Of a stretch of DNA of 64,000 nucleotides, positions 1 to 7,431 are shown piece after piece. Position 1 is the stretch's first letter. The number at the start of each line of letters is the position of its first letter. The notes below the pieces were generated by a model. The model was not told where the DNA came from and made no database searches. It saw only the letters and a program-made list of their open reading frames with translations. The DNA comes from CAYUET01 sp964443875 (GTDB taxonomy: Bacteria; Auribacterota; JAFGBW01). Both the position numbers and the translations under genes were made by a program. The stretch covers positions 124,001 through 188,000 of the forward strand of contig CAYUET010000001.1 in NCBI GenBank assembly GCA_964443875.1, in the 5' to 3' direction.

Positions 1-2239
1 TGAGGTTGATATCATTGTAAATGACTCCTGACACCTCAGTATTTAAAATGAGACCAAAGGAACATGATTTTTCCGAATTTTTATATTCCTTGAAAACATA
101 ATCCGAATTAGTGGAAAAGGAGTATCCTTCGGGTATTGTTTTTTTGTTAACCTCAACTTTTGTCTTAAAACCCCTGATTTCTCCGGCGTTAAAAAATCCC
201 TGTTTATCGGTTTTTCCCGCAGGTTTGTCGTTAATAAGGATTTCAGCTTCAGGAAGCCCGGTGTCAATGCCTTCCGTGAAAAGTCCGTCAAGGTCTATAT
301 CCATGAAAACCCTGGCTGAAACAAGTGTTTTGGGCTTCCATCCGAAGAGCGTGCTGAATTTTGTTGAAAAATAGGTTTCAAAACGGGAGGAGTATTTATT
401 ATGCAGGACTTCCCGGGAGTCATCTCTATCATTGATAAGTGTGGTAAAAGAGGTTCTGAAGAGAGAATTGGTGCTTATGATTTTATTGAGAGACAGGCTT
501 ACGGAAGTGGTTTTTGTCTGATCTGTTTTTTCTAGGTTGTTTTGATTGTCCATCTCCATTATGGACTGGGAGATATTGAGTGTGGTGTAAAGCGTATTGT
601 TCAAGGCGGAATGGGAGCAGCTGAGGGAATGTCCGTAATTGTTTGTTGTGGATTTCTGACTTTCGTCATTGGAGTTGTTTGAGGAAGTGTTGCTCTGAAT
701 GGAATAGGTGAGATTTTTAAAGAGCCGGGTATTGAGATAAAATCCATAAGTATCTGTGTTATAGGAATAGGTTCTGTTAAATTCTCTTTGATTTTCAGAT
801 TTTCGGTATGAAAAAGTGAGCATGATGGGTTTAAAAAAGTTCAGATTTTTGGTGATGCTGGAGTAGAGGGCTTTTATGGTTTGTCTGTTTTCATCATAAT
901 CCAGATCATCATAACTCAGGGTCAGGCTGAAGGGCAGATCGTGGATTTTGCTCAGAAAACTCCATTCATAATTCCACCGGATTTCATTCGTATAATCTTC
1001 CTGTTTCTGACTGATATTGTCTATTTTGAAATGAGTGTTATAACCGGTCAGGGGACCTATTTTTTCAGTTGAATTTTTCCTGAAGGTAAGGGTGTTCTGA
1101 TCTTTTTTATCGTGATTATTCAGATTATTGGGGGTGATCATATCAGGAGAGTAGTATTTATAAAAAAGAAGATCGAAATAGTCAAATTTTTGGAAATAGG
1201 AAAGGTTGTGACTTATGGAGTTTTCAGTTGTTCCGAGGCTGTAATTGATGGAAAAGGCTTTGGAAGTGTATATTATCTGGGCTTCGAAAAAATGATAGAG
1301 GGAATCTGTTTTTGCCTGGGTGTAGTATAGGTTCCATTTTAGCTGCCCGTCATAGAAGGCGTAAGGATCTTTGGAAGAGAGGGCTAATTTGTAAAAGGTC
1401 GGAGTTTCATTTTGGTCTTCGGGAAAATTATCATAGGTTGTGTTATCTGTTTCATCAAAATAGAAAGATCTTGAGTAGAGATAGGAATCGTGATTATTGA
1501 TTTCCTTTCCGTAGAAGAGGGAGAGGGTGAGTGGGTTTTCCTCTCCGAATTTAAGGGGGAGGATGGAGAATCCTCTGAAGGTGTTGATGTTGCTGAACAT
1601 GCTGTCGGTATTATCGTTGATATGGCCTGCATTGACCTGATATTTCTGGTTGCCGGGCCAGGTAATCTCGCTGATGGTTATAAGATAGGAATTCAGTTCC
1701 AGGCTATCATCGCTCGGATCGGCATAATTTCCGCTTAGAAAAAGTTTGGAATCCTTAATGAATCTGCTGCTGAGGGACATGTTGGACTGCTGTTCATAGT
1801 AGGAGGAGGACTGATTACTGAAACTTTCACCTTCCATGTTCTTGAAATAGGAGTGATCCACAAAGAAATTTACGCTGTAGGCTTCAAGTTCTTTATTTTC
1901 AAGGCGTTCCTGTTGAACGGATTTCTGTTTGGCCGGTGGGATGACAATGATGGCCAGCCGGTATCGTGTTTCAGAAGTCCAGACCAGGATGGAACATTCC
2001 CCCACATTAACGGCCTTGATCTTCATCTGATTATTATCCAGAAAAGCTTCAGCAATCTGGGGATTCATTGTCAGAAAACGCTGAATGTTTTCCTGCTTAA
2101 AGGAAATGATTTTTCCATATTCAAGCTGAATAATTTCAGGAAAGGGGGATGGGGCTGCAGGGCCGGGCTGTTCCGCAGGGACTGAAAGAATCAGGTTCAG
2201 AAAAAGCAGGGCGACAAGCTGAAATCGGGCCTCAATCAT
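1..2239 (-). CDS. Outer-membrane beta-barrel protein with secretin-type N-domain and SdrD-B-like modules (3' end outside window)
   Basis: The reading frame is open from the ATG at 2239 to the window edge, giving 746 visible residues without a stop. The start overlaps the stop of the upstream gene (ATGATTGA), so the two are translationally coupled. Residues 1-20 form a signal peptide. Residues about 32-98 (EIIQLEYGKII through RYRLAIIVIPP) resemble the pilus-formation N-terminal domain of CpaC/RcpA secretins. The next roughly 500 residues are rich in alternating aromatic and polar residues, Asn and Ser, typical of beta-barrel strands. Near residue 655 the motif FMDIDLDGLFTEGIDTGLPE, followed by GKTDKQGFF, looks like an SdrD-B or carboxypeptidase-regulatory repeat, and a second one begins at the edge (SGVIYNDINL). 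I infer an usher-like or export pore for the proteins of the two upstream genes. No homologue is certain. Confidence 0.75.
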   Translation of the reverse strand, partial: MIEARFQLVALLFLNLILSVPAEQPGPAAPSPFPEIIQLEYGKIISFKQENIQRFLTMNPQIAEAFLDNNQMKIKAVNVGECSILVWTSETRYRLAIIVIPPAKQKSVQQERLENKELEAYSVNFFVDHSYFKNMEGESFSNQSSSYYEQQSNMSLSSRFIKDSKLFLSGNYADPSDDSLELNSYLITISEITWPGNQKYQVNAGHINDNTDSMFSNINTFRGFSILPLKFGEENPLTLSLFYGKEINNHDSYLYSRSFYFDETDNTTYDNFPEDQNETPTFYKLALSSKDPYAFYDGQLKWNLYYTQAKTDSLYHFFEAQIIYTSKAFSINYSLGTTENSISHNLSYFQKFDYFDLLFYKYYSPDMITPNNLNNHDKKDQNTLTFRKNSTEKIGPLTGYNTHFKIDNISQKQEDYTNEIRWNYEWSFLSKIHDLPFSLTLSYDDLDYDENRQTIKALYSSITKNLNFFKPIMLTFSYRKSENQREFNRTYSYNTDTYGFYLNTRLFKNLTYSIQSNTSSNNSNDESQKSTTNNYGHSLSCSHSALNNTLYTTLNISQSIMEMDNQNNLEKTDQTKTTSVSLSLNKIISTNSLFRTSFTTLINDRDDSREVLHNKYSSRFETYFSTKFSTLFGWKPKTLVSARVFMDIDLDGLFTEGIDTGLPEAEILINDKPAGKTDKQGFFNAGEIRGFKTKVEVNKKTIPEGYSFSTNSDYVFKEYKNSEKSCSFGLILNTEVSGVIYNDINL

Positions 2240-3677
2240 CAGTCAGGCTGTATTCTATGTCCGTGCGGTAAAAGCCTGCATTCTGAGAGGAGTCATAATC
2301 CATGTGGTAGCGCACATAGAAGGCATGTGAATCTCCTGCTGCATTGGAGGTATAAAGGATGCGCGGTTGAAGGGTTAAGGAATTGTAGTTCTGGGTATCT
2401 GTGAGAACTCCGTTCTTATCACACAGGGCGTAAAGGAGTGTGTCCATCCTTGCTCCGGAAGAATTGATGAAGGGTTCCTTTAAGGCATGAGAAAAATTAT
2501 AGGTTCGTCCGGTATTGGAGAGAAGGTTGATTTTCAGAAGACAGTCCTTTTTCTGAGAGTCCAGAGTATGGCTTGAAAAATCGAGATAAGCGGTGCCTTC
2601 ATTCGGAGTCAGCTGAAATTCAAGGATTCTTGAAACGGTCAGCCGGAAATCAAGGGGAATCGAAAGGGGCTGGGAGATCAGATCTTCAATTTCCGTATCG
2701 ATCCAGAACGTGAAAACAGCGCGATAATTGCCCGCCTTGAAATTGTTTTTATTGAGCAGGGTATACGTAAGGGGGAGTTTTTCTGTGCTTCCTTCCAAAT
2801 CCGAGGTGTAGATCAGCTGGTCTTCAGTAGTTATATTTCTGGGATTGGTATCGAAAGGGCTGCCTTTATAGGCATTGTTTTCGATCTGATAATAAATATC
2901 CTTCATTTCTAAATCCATATTATTCAGATCGCTTTTTATTTCAGCTGATCTTTTCTGGAATATGCGAAAGGGTTTTTGAAGATTTGAAATGACTTTTAAT
3001 TCTATTTTTCTTTCAATTTTTGCAATTTCTTTGGCTAATATCCCGAAATCAAGCTGTCTGGAAGCGTCCTGAAAAGTGATTTTGAAAAGAACGGAGGTCT
3101 TGATTTCAAGCGTAACCGTCACCTCTTTTTGTTCAACCATGATGTTATTGTTATAAAGAATGAATTTTAAAGTGGCGGTTTGAATCCCTGCTTTTACGCC
3201 TTCAGGAACAAGGATATCCAGGAGAAAACTGGGTGAGGAAATGGGAAAGGCGGGATCTTCATGTGAATAAAACATTTTTTCAAAAGAGGTGATTTCAAAA
3301 GGGGAGGGCTGTGTGAAAGAAAGTGTTTCACCGTTTGAGGAGCTGAGGGAGGTGTTGTTTCGTAAGTAAATCTTCATATTTGAAGTTTCAAAGGACTGGG
3401 AAAGGACAACTCCAAGAGAGTAGGATTCAGAATTGTTCTGAATGTTGAAAATAAGAGGAATGTTTTTTTCCGTGGAGGGATAAGATGTTTTGGGGAAAAT
3501 AGCAAAGAGGGAGTTAGGCTGAACAGTATCGTTTTTTAAGATGGATTCTTCAGAAGGGGTGTAGGCGGCATTGATCTGAGAGTTGGAAATGGTCATGCTT
3601 TGAATGGCCTGTGCGGAGAAAGGAAAAATCAGGCAGAAAAAAAAGAAAAATGTTTTTTTGATTTCTCTAAGGGTCAT
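2232..3677 (-). CDS. Exported multi-domain Ig-like protein, possible fibre subunit, tip adhesin or chaperone
   Basis: 481 residues with a clear signal peptide (MTLREIKKTFFFFFCLIFPFSAQA). The mature part is almost all beta-strand and contains several modules that each end in an aGxYxxxxxF-type strand: KAGIQTATLKF, FKAGNYRAVFTFWID and, at the C terminus, NAGFYRTDIEYSL. Such terminal strands are typical of secreted Ig-like subunits and spore-coat-U-type pilins. The gene starts 5 bases after the 215-residue gene and overlaps the barrel gene downstream, so the three form one transcription unit. The family is not recognised. The role as subunit, adhesin or chaperone is inferred only from operon context and fold pattern. 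Confidence 0.85.
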   Translation of the reverse strand: MTLREIKKTFFFFFCLIFPFSAQAIQSMTISNSQINAAYTPSEESILKNDTVQPNSLFAIFPKTSYPSTEKNIPLIFNIQNNSESYSLGVVLSQSFETSNMKIYLRNNTSLSSSNGETLSFTQPSPFEITSFEKMFYSHEDPAFPISSPSFLLDILVPEGVKAGIQTATLKFILYNNNIMVEQKEVTVTLEIKTSVLFKITFQDASRQLDFGILAKEIAKIERKIELKVISNLQKPFRIFQKRSAEIKSDLNNMDLEMKDIYYQIENNAYKGSPFDTNPRNITTEDQLIYTSDLEGSTEKLPLTYTLLNKNNFKAGNYRAVFTFWIDTEIEDLISQPLSIPLDFRLTVSRILEFQLTPNEGTAYLDFSSHTLDSQKKDCLLKINLLSNTGRTYNFSHALKEPFINSSGARMDTLLYALCDKNGVLTDTQNYNSLTLQPRILYTSNAAGDSHAFYVRYHMDYDSSQNAGFYRTDIEYSLTDD

Positions 3678-3682
3678 GTTTT

Positions 3683-4330
3683 TCAGATTTCAATCATGGT
3701 GAGGGTTAATGAAGATTCGTATATGTCTGATCTCTGGGAAATCAGGACCTTTTCTTCAAAAATATCGGTTATCCAGTAATAAATATTGATGAAATTTCCA
3801 AGATTTTTTCCTGCGGCATCATCCGAGATGTAGATTGTCTGAGGTGTCCCCGGATAAACGGAACTGGGGTTGCTAAGATACAGAGAACCCTGCTGTTGAC
3901 CCTTGTCTGCATTGATTTCTGCCTGACAGGCAAAGGCGGATTTCGGGAAGAGCTCTCCATGGATTCTTCCTGTCAATGGGCTGTTTAATGTTTGGGTCAG
4001 CATGTAGCGCATGTTTTTATTGGTATTGCATCTGACTTTTACAAGAACTTTGTTTTCGCTGATCAGAGGGCTCATGGAATCATTTGGATTTCTGGGAATA
4101 AGGTTTCCCATGTCAATTGTATTAAGGCTGGAAATCAGAGGTTGAAGAGTTGTGCTGGTCAGGTCCATGCTTTTCTGGTTGTTGGGGAGAATATAGGTTT
4201 CTACTGTCAGTGAAAAGATAGAGGGTATTTCCACACGGGCTTCAAGGAAGTCTTTGACAGTGTCCGCATGGGAATAACATAAAAAATAAAACAGCGATGA
4301 TAAATAAATGATGAGTTTTGCAGACTTCAT
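3683..4330 (-). CDS. Small exported beta-rich protein, spore-coat-U-like candidate major subunit
   Basis: 215 residues. The first 22 (MKSAKLIIYLSSLFYFLCYSHA) form a signal peptide. The mature protein has two cysteines (VKVRCNTNKNMRYML and AFACQAEI) placed as in SCPU-type subunits, and it ends in a hydrophobic alternating strand (SSLTLTMIEI). It is the first gene of a three-gene minus-strand unit that faces an AT-rich divergent intergenic region shared with the gene at 4502. Abundant subunits are often encoded first, so a major fibre subunit is plausible. Similarity to SCPU proteins is by pattern only, and a generic secreted beta-sandwich is the alternative. Confidence 0.82.
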   Translation of the reverse strand: MKSAKLIIYLSSLFYFLCYSHADTVKDFLEARVEIPSIFSLTVETYILPNNQKSMDLTSTTLQPLISSLNTIDMGNLIPRNPNDSMSPLISENKVLVKVRCNTNKNMRYMLTQTLNSPLTGRIHGELFPKSAFACQAEINADKGQQQGSLYLSNPSSVYPGTPQTIYISDDAAGKNLGNFINIYYWITDIFEEKVLISQRSDIYESSLTLTMIEI

Positions 4331-4422
4331 AATATTTAAAATATATCACAACCGCAGTTTTTTACAATGATTAACCTTGTTTTTTTATTAAAAACCCTAA
4401 AATTAAAAAAATAGAAAAATAT

Positions 4423-4437
4423 GTAATATTATATTAC
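4423..4437. promoter_or_regulatory. Perfect odd palindrome in the divergent intergenic region
   Basis: GTAATAT-T-ATATTAC has 7-base arms and a single central base. It lies between the minus-strand fibre locus and the plus-strand small secreted protein, where an operator could serve both. The half-site GTAATATT recurs in the palindrome at 32341-32360. The DNA here is very AT-rich, so chance occurrence is quite possible. Confidence 0.3.
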
Positions 4438-4466
4438 TAAAATTTAATAATATTTGATTTTTTGTA

Positions 4467-4495
4467 TTGAAATGTAGTTATTTTTTTTGTAATCT
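4467..4495 (+). promoter_or_regulatory. Weak sigma-70-type promoter for the small secreted protein
   Basis: TTGAAA (4467-4472), a 17-base spacer and TAATCT (4490-4495) lie just upstream of the ATG at 4502, which has no Shine-Dalgarno sequence. The transcript would have almost no leader. The -10 match is poor and the region is AT-rich. Confidence 0.3.
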
Positions 4496-4501
4496 GAACC
4501 T

Positions 4502-4756
4502 ATGAAAATTATAAAACACTTGATGTGGATTATTGTTTTAACTGCCTTGATAAGCGGGGTTGAAGCGTCTACTCATCAGCAGGGAGTGATTTCTCCTGTA
4601 GTTATTCCTGAATTTTCCTCCCTTGAAATTAACAGGGAAGGGAGTAATAGACTGATTTCTTCCTTTGCTTTAAATTCCGCGAATCCCGATATGAAGATCT
4701 GTAAAATGGTGGATATCCGGGATTCAGCGGAAATCATCTCCTATGTAGTCCTTTAG
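4502..4756 (+). CDS. Small secreted protein of unknown function
   Basis: 84 residues with a convincing signal peptide and an AXA-like site (VEA before Ser23). The mature form is only about 62 residues (STHQQGVISPVVIPEF to the C-terminal SAEIISYVVL), with one cysteine and no recognised domain. It is divergent from the fibre locus and is followed by a hairpin repeat and the sigma-54 promoter of the next operon, so it is probably monocistronic. There is no Shine-Dalgarno sequence before the ATG. The signal peptide supports a real gene. Its function is unknown, and a minor subunit or partner of the adjacent export locus is only a guess. Confidence 0.65.
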   Translation: MKIIKHLMWIIVLTALISGVEASTHQQGVISPVVIPEFSSLEINREGSNRLISSFALNSANPDMKICKMVDIRDSAEIISYVVL

Positions 4757-4775
4757 GTTTTTATTCGGAATTTAT

Positions 4776-4822
4776 TTTAATCTCATTGGGTTTAATTCCT
4801 CGCAGCTTGCTGCGGGGTAATT
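4776..4822. repeat. Hairpin intergenic repeat, copy 1 (short form)
   Basis: A 47-base element that matches the one at 38380-38448 apart from a 22-base gap and one base. Its core at 4798-4817 (CCTCGCAGCTTGCTGCGGGG) folds into an 8-bp hairpin with a CTTG loop and one G-U pair. It lies between two plus-strand genes and resembles REP-like mobile hairpins. No transposase is visible in the window. Confidence 0.7.
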
Positions 4823-4928
4823 TATTCCGCCATTTAAAGATTGCCGCTCAATTCTTTCTTTTTAATTCTCATGTCTGGTCAGTATTGGGGATTTTAAATA
4901 TATTTTTTCTTTATCAGCTTTTTTAGTC

Positions 4929-4944
4929 TGGTATTCTTCTTGCA
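4929..4944 (+). promoter_or_regulatory. Sigma-54 promoter of the LysM/TPR operon
   Basis: TGGTATTCTTCTTGCA matches the -24/-12 sigma-54 consensus (TGG-N8-TTGCA) with exact spacing. It lies 38 bases upstream of the ATG at 4983. The same arrangement occurs at 15169 and 21082. Confidence 0.8.
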
Positions 4945-4982
4945 AATATAAAATCCATGTTAAATTTTACAACAGAGGTTTT

Positions 4983-5768
4983 ATGCGTTTAATTCTATTT
5001 ATTATTTTTGGAGTTTTTTCTTTGGGCCTGATGGGGGGCTGTCAAATGCCCCAAAAGGTTACTGATGATTTTAAAAAAATGAGTGTATTAAAAAAATCCT
5101 CAAAAAAGAAAACACAGTTACCGCAGGGATATCTTCTGAAAGGCGGGGTGCGGAAGACCTTAACGCCTCTTCCTGTGATCGTTAAAGAGGAAGACGATGG
5201 AAAACTGGAAAAGATGGATAAATATGAAAAAGGGAATCTCAGCAAGTCTGAATTGAAGAAATTAGTCAGGGAAAAGGACGCACTTATAGAAGAAGAAAAA
5301 AATAACAATAAAGATCTGAGAGAGGAAATGGTTCAGGAGAAACGGCTGTTTCAGAAAATTATTTTTAATTACGCGATGCGTCTTGATAATGAAAGAAGAA
5401 TCAGCCAGGAATTGAAGGGGAATCTGATCAAGGCTGAAATGCAGGCTGTTCAGGCAGAGCAGAAATTCCGTGAGGTTCAAATGAACATCATGACCCGCAT
5501 GAACCTTTTTTATGCGGGATATCCCTTTTATTACGAGGTAAAAAAAGGGGACAGTCTGTGGAGAATTTCGAGGAAAAAAGAAATTTATGACAATCCCTAT
5601 AAATGGCTTGAAATTTATTACGCCAACAAAGAAAAAATCAACAAAGAGGATGACTATCTTATTTATCCGGGACTAACGCTGAAAATCCCCCGTTATTATG
5701 AAGCGCTGCTTTCAAGCCTGGGGCCTGAAGATGCGTTTATAACCCCAAAGGATAAAAACGGATCATGA
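4983..5768 (+). CDS. LysM-domain lipoprotein with coiled coil
   Basis: 261 residues. The signal sequence ends in a lipobox with Cys20 (LMGGC), so the protein is predicted to be lipid-anchored. A lysine-rich linker is followed by a long charged coiled coil (about 86-170). A C-terminal LysM domain occupies about 184-237 (YYEVKKGDSLWRISRKK through YPGLTLKIPR), including the typical GDSLW start. LysM binds peptidoglycan, so this lipoprotein probably tethers the envelope to the cell wall. A good AGAGG ribosome site precedes the ATG. It is the first gene after a sigma-54 promoter and overlaps the response regulator gene by 4 bases, which ties an envelope protein to a signalling module. Confidence 0.92.
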   Translation: MRLILFIIFGVFSLGLMGGCQMPQKVTDDFKKMSVLKKSSKKKTQLPQGYLLKGGVRKTLTPLPVIVKEEDDGKLEKMDKYEKGNLSKSELKKLVREKDALIEEEKNNNKDLREEMVQEKRLFQKIIFNYAMRLDNERRISQELKGNLIKAEMQAVQAEQKFREVQMNIMTRMNLFYAGYPFYYEVKKGDSLWRISRKKEIYDNPYKWLEIYYANKEKINKEDDYLIYPGLTLKIPRYYEALLSSLGPEDAFITPKDKNGS

Positions 5769-7060
5769 AAATTTTAGTCGTTGATGATCAAAAATCCATT
5801 GCAGAGGGAATAAGGGCATTTTTAATTCAAAAGGGATTTAGTGCCTTTTGTGTTCATTCCGGCTCTGATGCCTTGAATTTTCTGGAACACGAGCCCTGTG
5901 ATCTTGTCATCAGTGATTTTAAAATGCCGGATTTAAACGGTCTTGAATTATTAAAAATTCTCCGTTCAAAAAAAAACAATATTGATTTTGTCCTGATTTC
6001 CGCTTTTTTAAAAATGGAGGATTTGCTTGAAGCAATCAAACTGAAAATTACCGATGTCTTCAGTAAACCTTTTAAAAATAGGGAATTACTGCAGTGCATT
6101 GAAGCACTGAAAACTCAAAAAATGCCTGTCTTTCAGACCCCGGGAAAAAATAATCCTTTTGTCACAGGCTGGAATCACAGTATTACTGAGGATTATGACC
6201 TTTATCTTTTTCATGGAAAATCCTTTCAGGGATATTTTTCTTATTTTTCAGGCAATAAATGGCGGTTTCTTTTTTATGCATCTGAAAAATATTCAGTCGA
6301 TTATCTGGAGGGATGTTTTTCCACATTAAATATACTTAAAAAATCATTCAAAGATATCTGTCATTTTTTTGAACAGGAAAATGTTCCTGTTGTTTTTCTG
6401 GAAACGGATTTCAGAAAAAAAGTTGAATTTTTCAATCCGTGCAGTAATCCTGTTTTTTATCTGAAGCCTGAAGGGGAACTGTTTTTTATAAAAGAAAAAC
6501 AGGGAGAGTTTGAGTTCAGTGAAGAAGGGATATTCGGGATATCGGAAGGGACCGGCCTGTCCGGAGATTCAGAAAAGATTCTTTTTCCGAAAGGCGGAAG
6601 CCGGCTTCATCCCTTGTTTTTTGATTTCCTGTTTTCCGCGAGTTCGTCATTCCGGCCTTTTTTAATCTGTTCCCGCCGTCAAAAAAAATATTGTCTGGAA
6701 TTCGATTTTAAAAAAAACGGGGCTAGCCTGCTCCAGTTAAGGCAATGGCTGGATCCGATCATAACCTCTGACCTGACGCCTTCCTGTTCTTTCAGGGTTA
6801 AAAGTTTTTTTTCAGATCTGGATGATCTTCAGGACAGGGAAAAAGATTCGTTTTTTGAGAGTGTGAAATTAGTAATGACGTCAAAAGAGGTTTTCCTGGA
6901 ATTACAGTGTCATACATCTCTGAAGGAGATAAAGGAGATTCCCTCTTCAGAAGGGGATTCCATTTTTCTGCGTCAGCTTTTAAAACAGCGGCATGATTCT
7001 ATCATGGAATATGCCGGAATTAACGGGCAAACCCTTAGCATCAGGATTCCGGCTCAATGA
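5765..7060 (+). CDS. Response regulator with a decayed SpoIIE/PP2C-like output domain
   Basis: 431 residues. The receiver domain (1-120) has an intact phosphoacceptor Asp51 (DLVISDFKMP), Ser79 and Lys101. Residues about 143-280 follow the SpoIIE/RsbU phosphatase layout, with EFFNPCSNPVFYLKPEGELF aligning to the usual YANAGHPPPLLLRPDG segment. The expected metal-binding GDVSGKG motif is replaced by YFSGNKW (about 160-166), so phosphatase activity is doubtful. The final 120 residues, including a GDSIFLRQLLKQ segment, could be a worn RsbW-like ATPase fold. The start overlaps the LysM gene (ATGA), and the stop overlaps the STAS gene. I infer a partner-switching regulator that works by binding rather than catalysis. 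Confidence 0.85.
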   Translation: MKILVVDDQKSIAEGIRAFLIQKGFSAFCVHSGSDALNFLEHEPCDLVISDFKMPDLNGLELLKILRSKKNNIDFVLISAFLKMEDLLEAIKLKITDVFSKPFKNRELLQCIEALKTQKMPVFQTPGKNNPFVTGWNHSITEDYDLYLFHGKSFQGYFSYFSGNKWRFLFYASEKYSVDYLEGCFSTLNILKKSFKDICHFFEQENVPVVFLETDFRKKVEFFNPCSNPVFYLKPEGELFFIKEKQGEFEFSEEGIFGISEGTGLSGDSEKILFPKGGSRLHPLFFDFLFSASSSFRPFLICSRRQKKYCLEFDFKKNGASLLQLRQWLDPIITSDLTPSCSFRVKSFFSDLDDLQDREKDSFFESVKLVMTSKEVFLELQCHTSLKEIKEIPSSEGDSIFLRQLLKQRHDSIMEYAGINGQTLSIRIPAQ

Positions 7061-7428
7061 AATATATCTGGCAGAATAATTCCTCTCTCTTTATTTTTTC
7101 GGATGCCGATCTGTGTTATCCTCAGTCTTTTAATTTTGCAATGGAAGAAATTGATCATTTGCAGGAAAATATTATAATGGATTTGCGTGGAATAACCGGA
7201 TTAAGCCGTGCGGGGGTTCGTTTTCTTTTCGGCCTGATTGAAGATTTCAGAAAGGCGAATAAGGAGCCGCTCCTTTTGGGTGCTTTGTGGACATTAAGGT
7301 TTATGGAGGCTACAGGCTTTAAAGAACTGATTGATATCAAACTCTCTGCATCAACAAGGGCGGAGAATATTAATAAGGTTATGGATTGTGAAAAAAATTT
7401 ATTATGGGATGCTCTTTCCGGAGAATAA
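7057..7428 (+). CDS. STAS-domain protein (anti-sigma-antagonist-like) without the usual phosphoserine
   Basis: 123 residues forming one STAS domain. IIMDLRGITGLSRAGVRFLF (39-58) aligns with the conserved strand and helix of SpoIIAA/RsbV, and the C-terminal part carries the typical MEATGFKELIDI. The phosphorylation signature DSSG is replaced by S50-R-A-G, so the standard serine switch is absent. Its place directly after a response regulator with a SpoIIE-like fold is the classical partner-switch arrangement. The 4-base overlap with the upstream gene supports co-translation. A purely structural STAS role, or a MlaB-like role, is possible. Confidence 0.85.
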   Translation: MKYIWQNNSSLFIFSDADLCYPQSFNFAMEEIDHLQENIIMDLRGITGLSRAGVRFLFGLIEDFRKANKEPLLLGALWTLRFMEATGFKELIDIKLSASTRAENINKVMDCEKNLLWDALSGE

Positions 7429-7431
7429 TGA

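Noticed and set aside
1853..2185. A 110-codon plus-strand frame at the left end
   Set aside because: It is the complement of the barrel gene, whose signal peptide and domain pattern are convincing.
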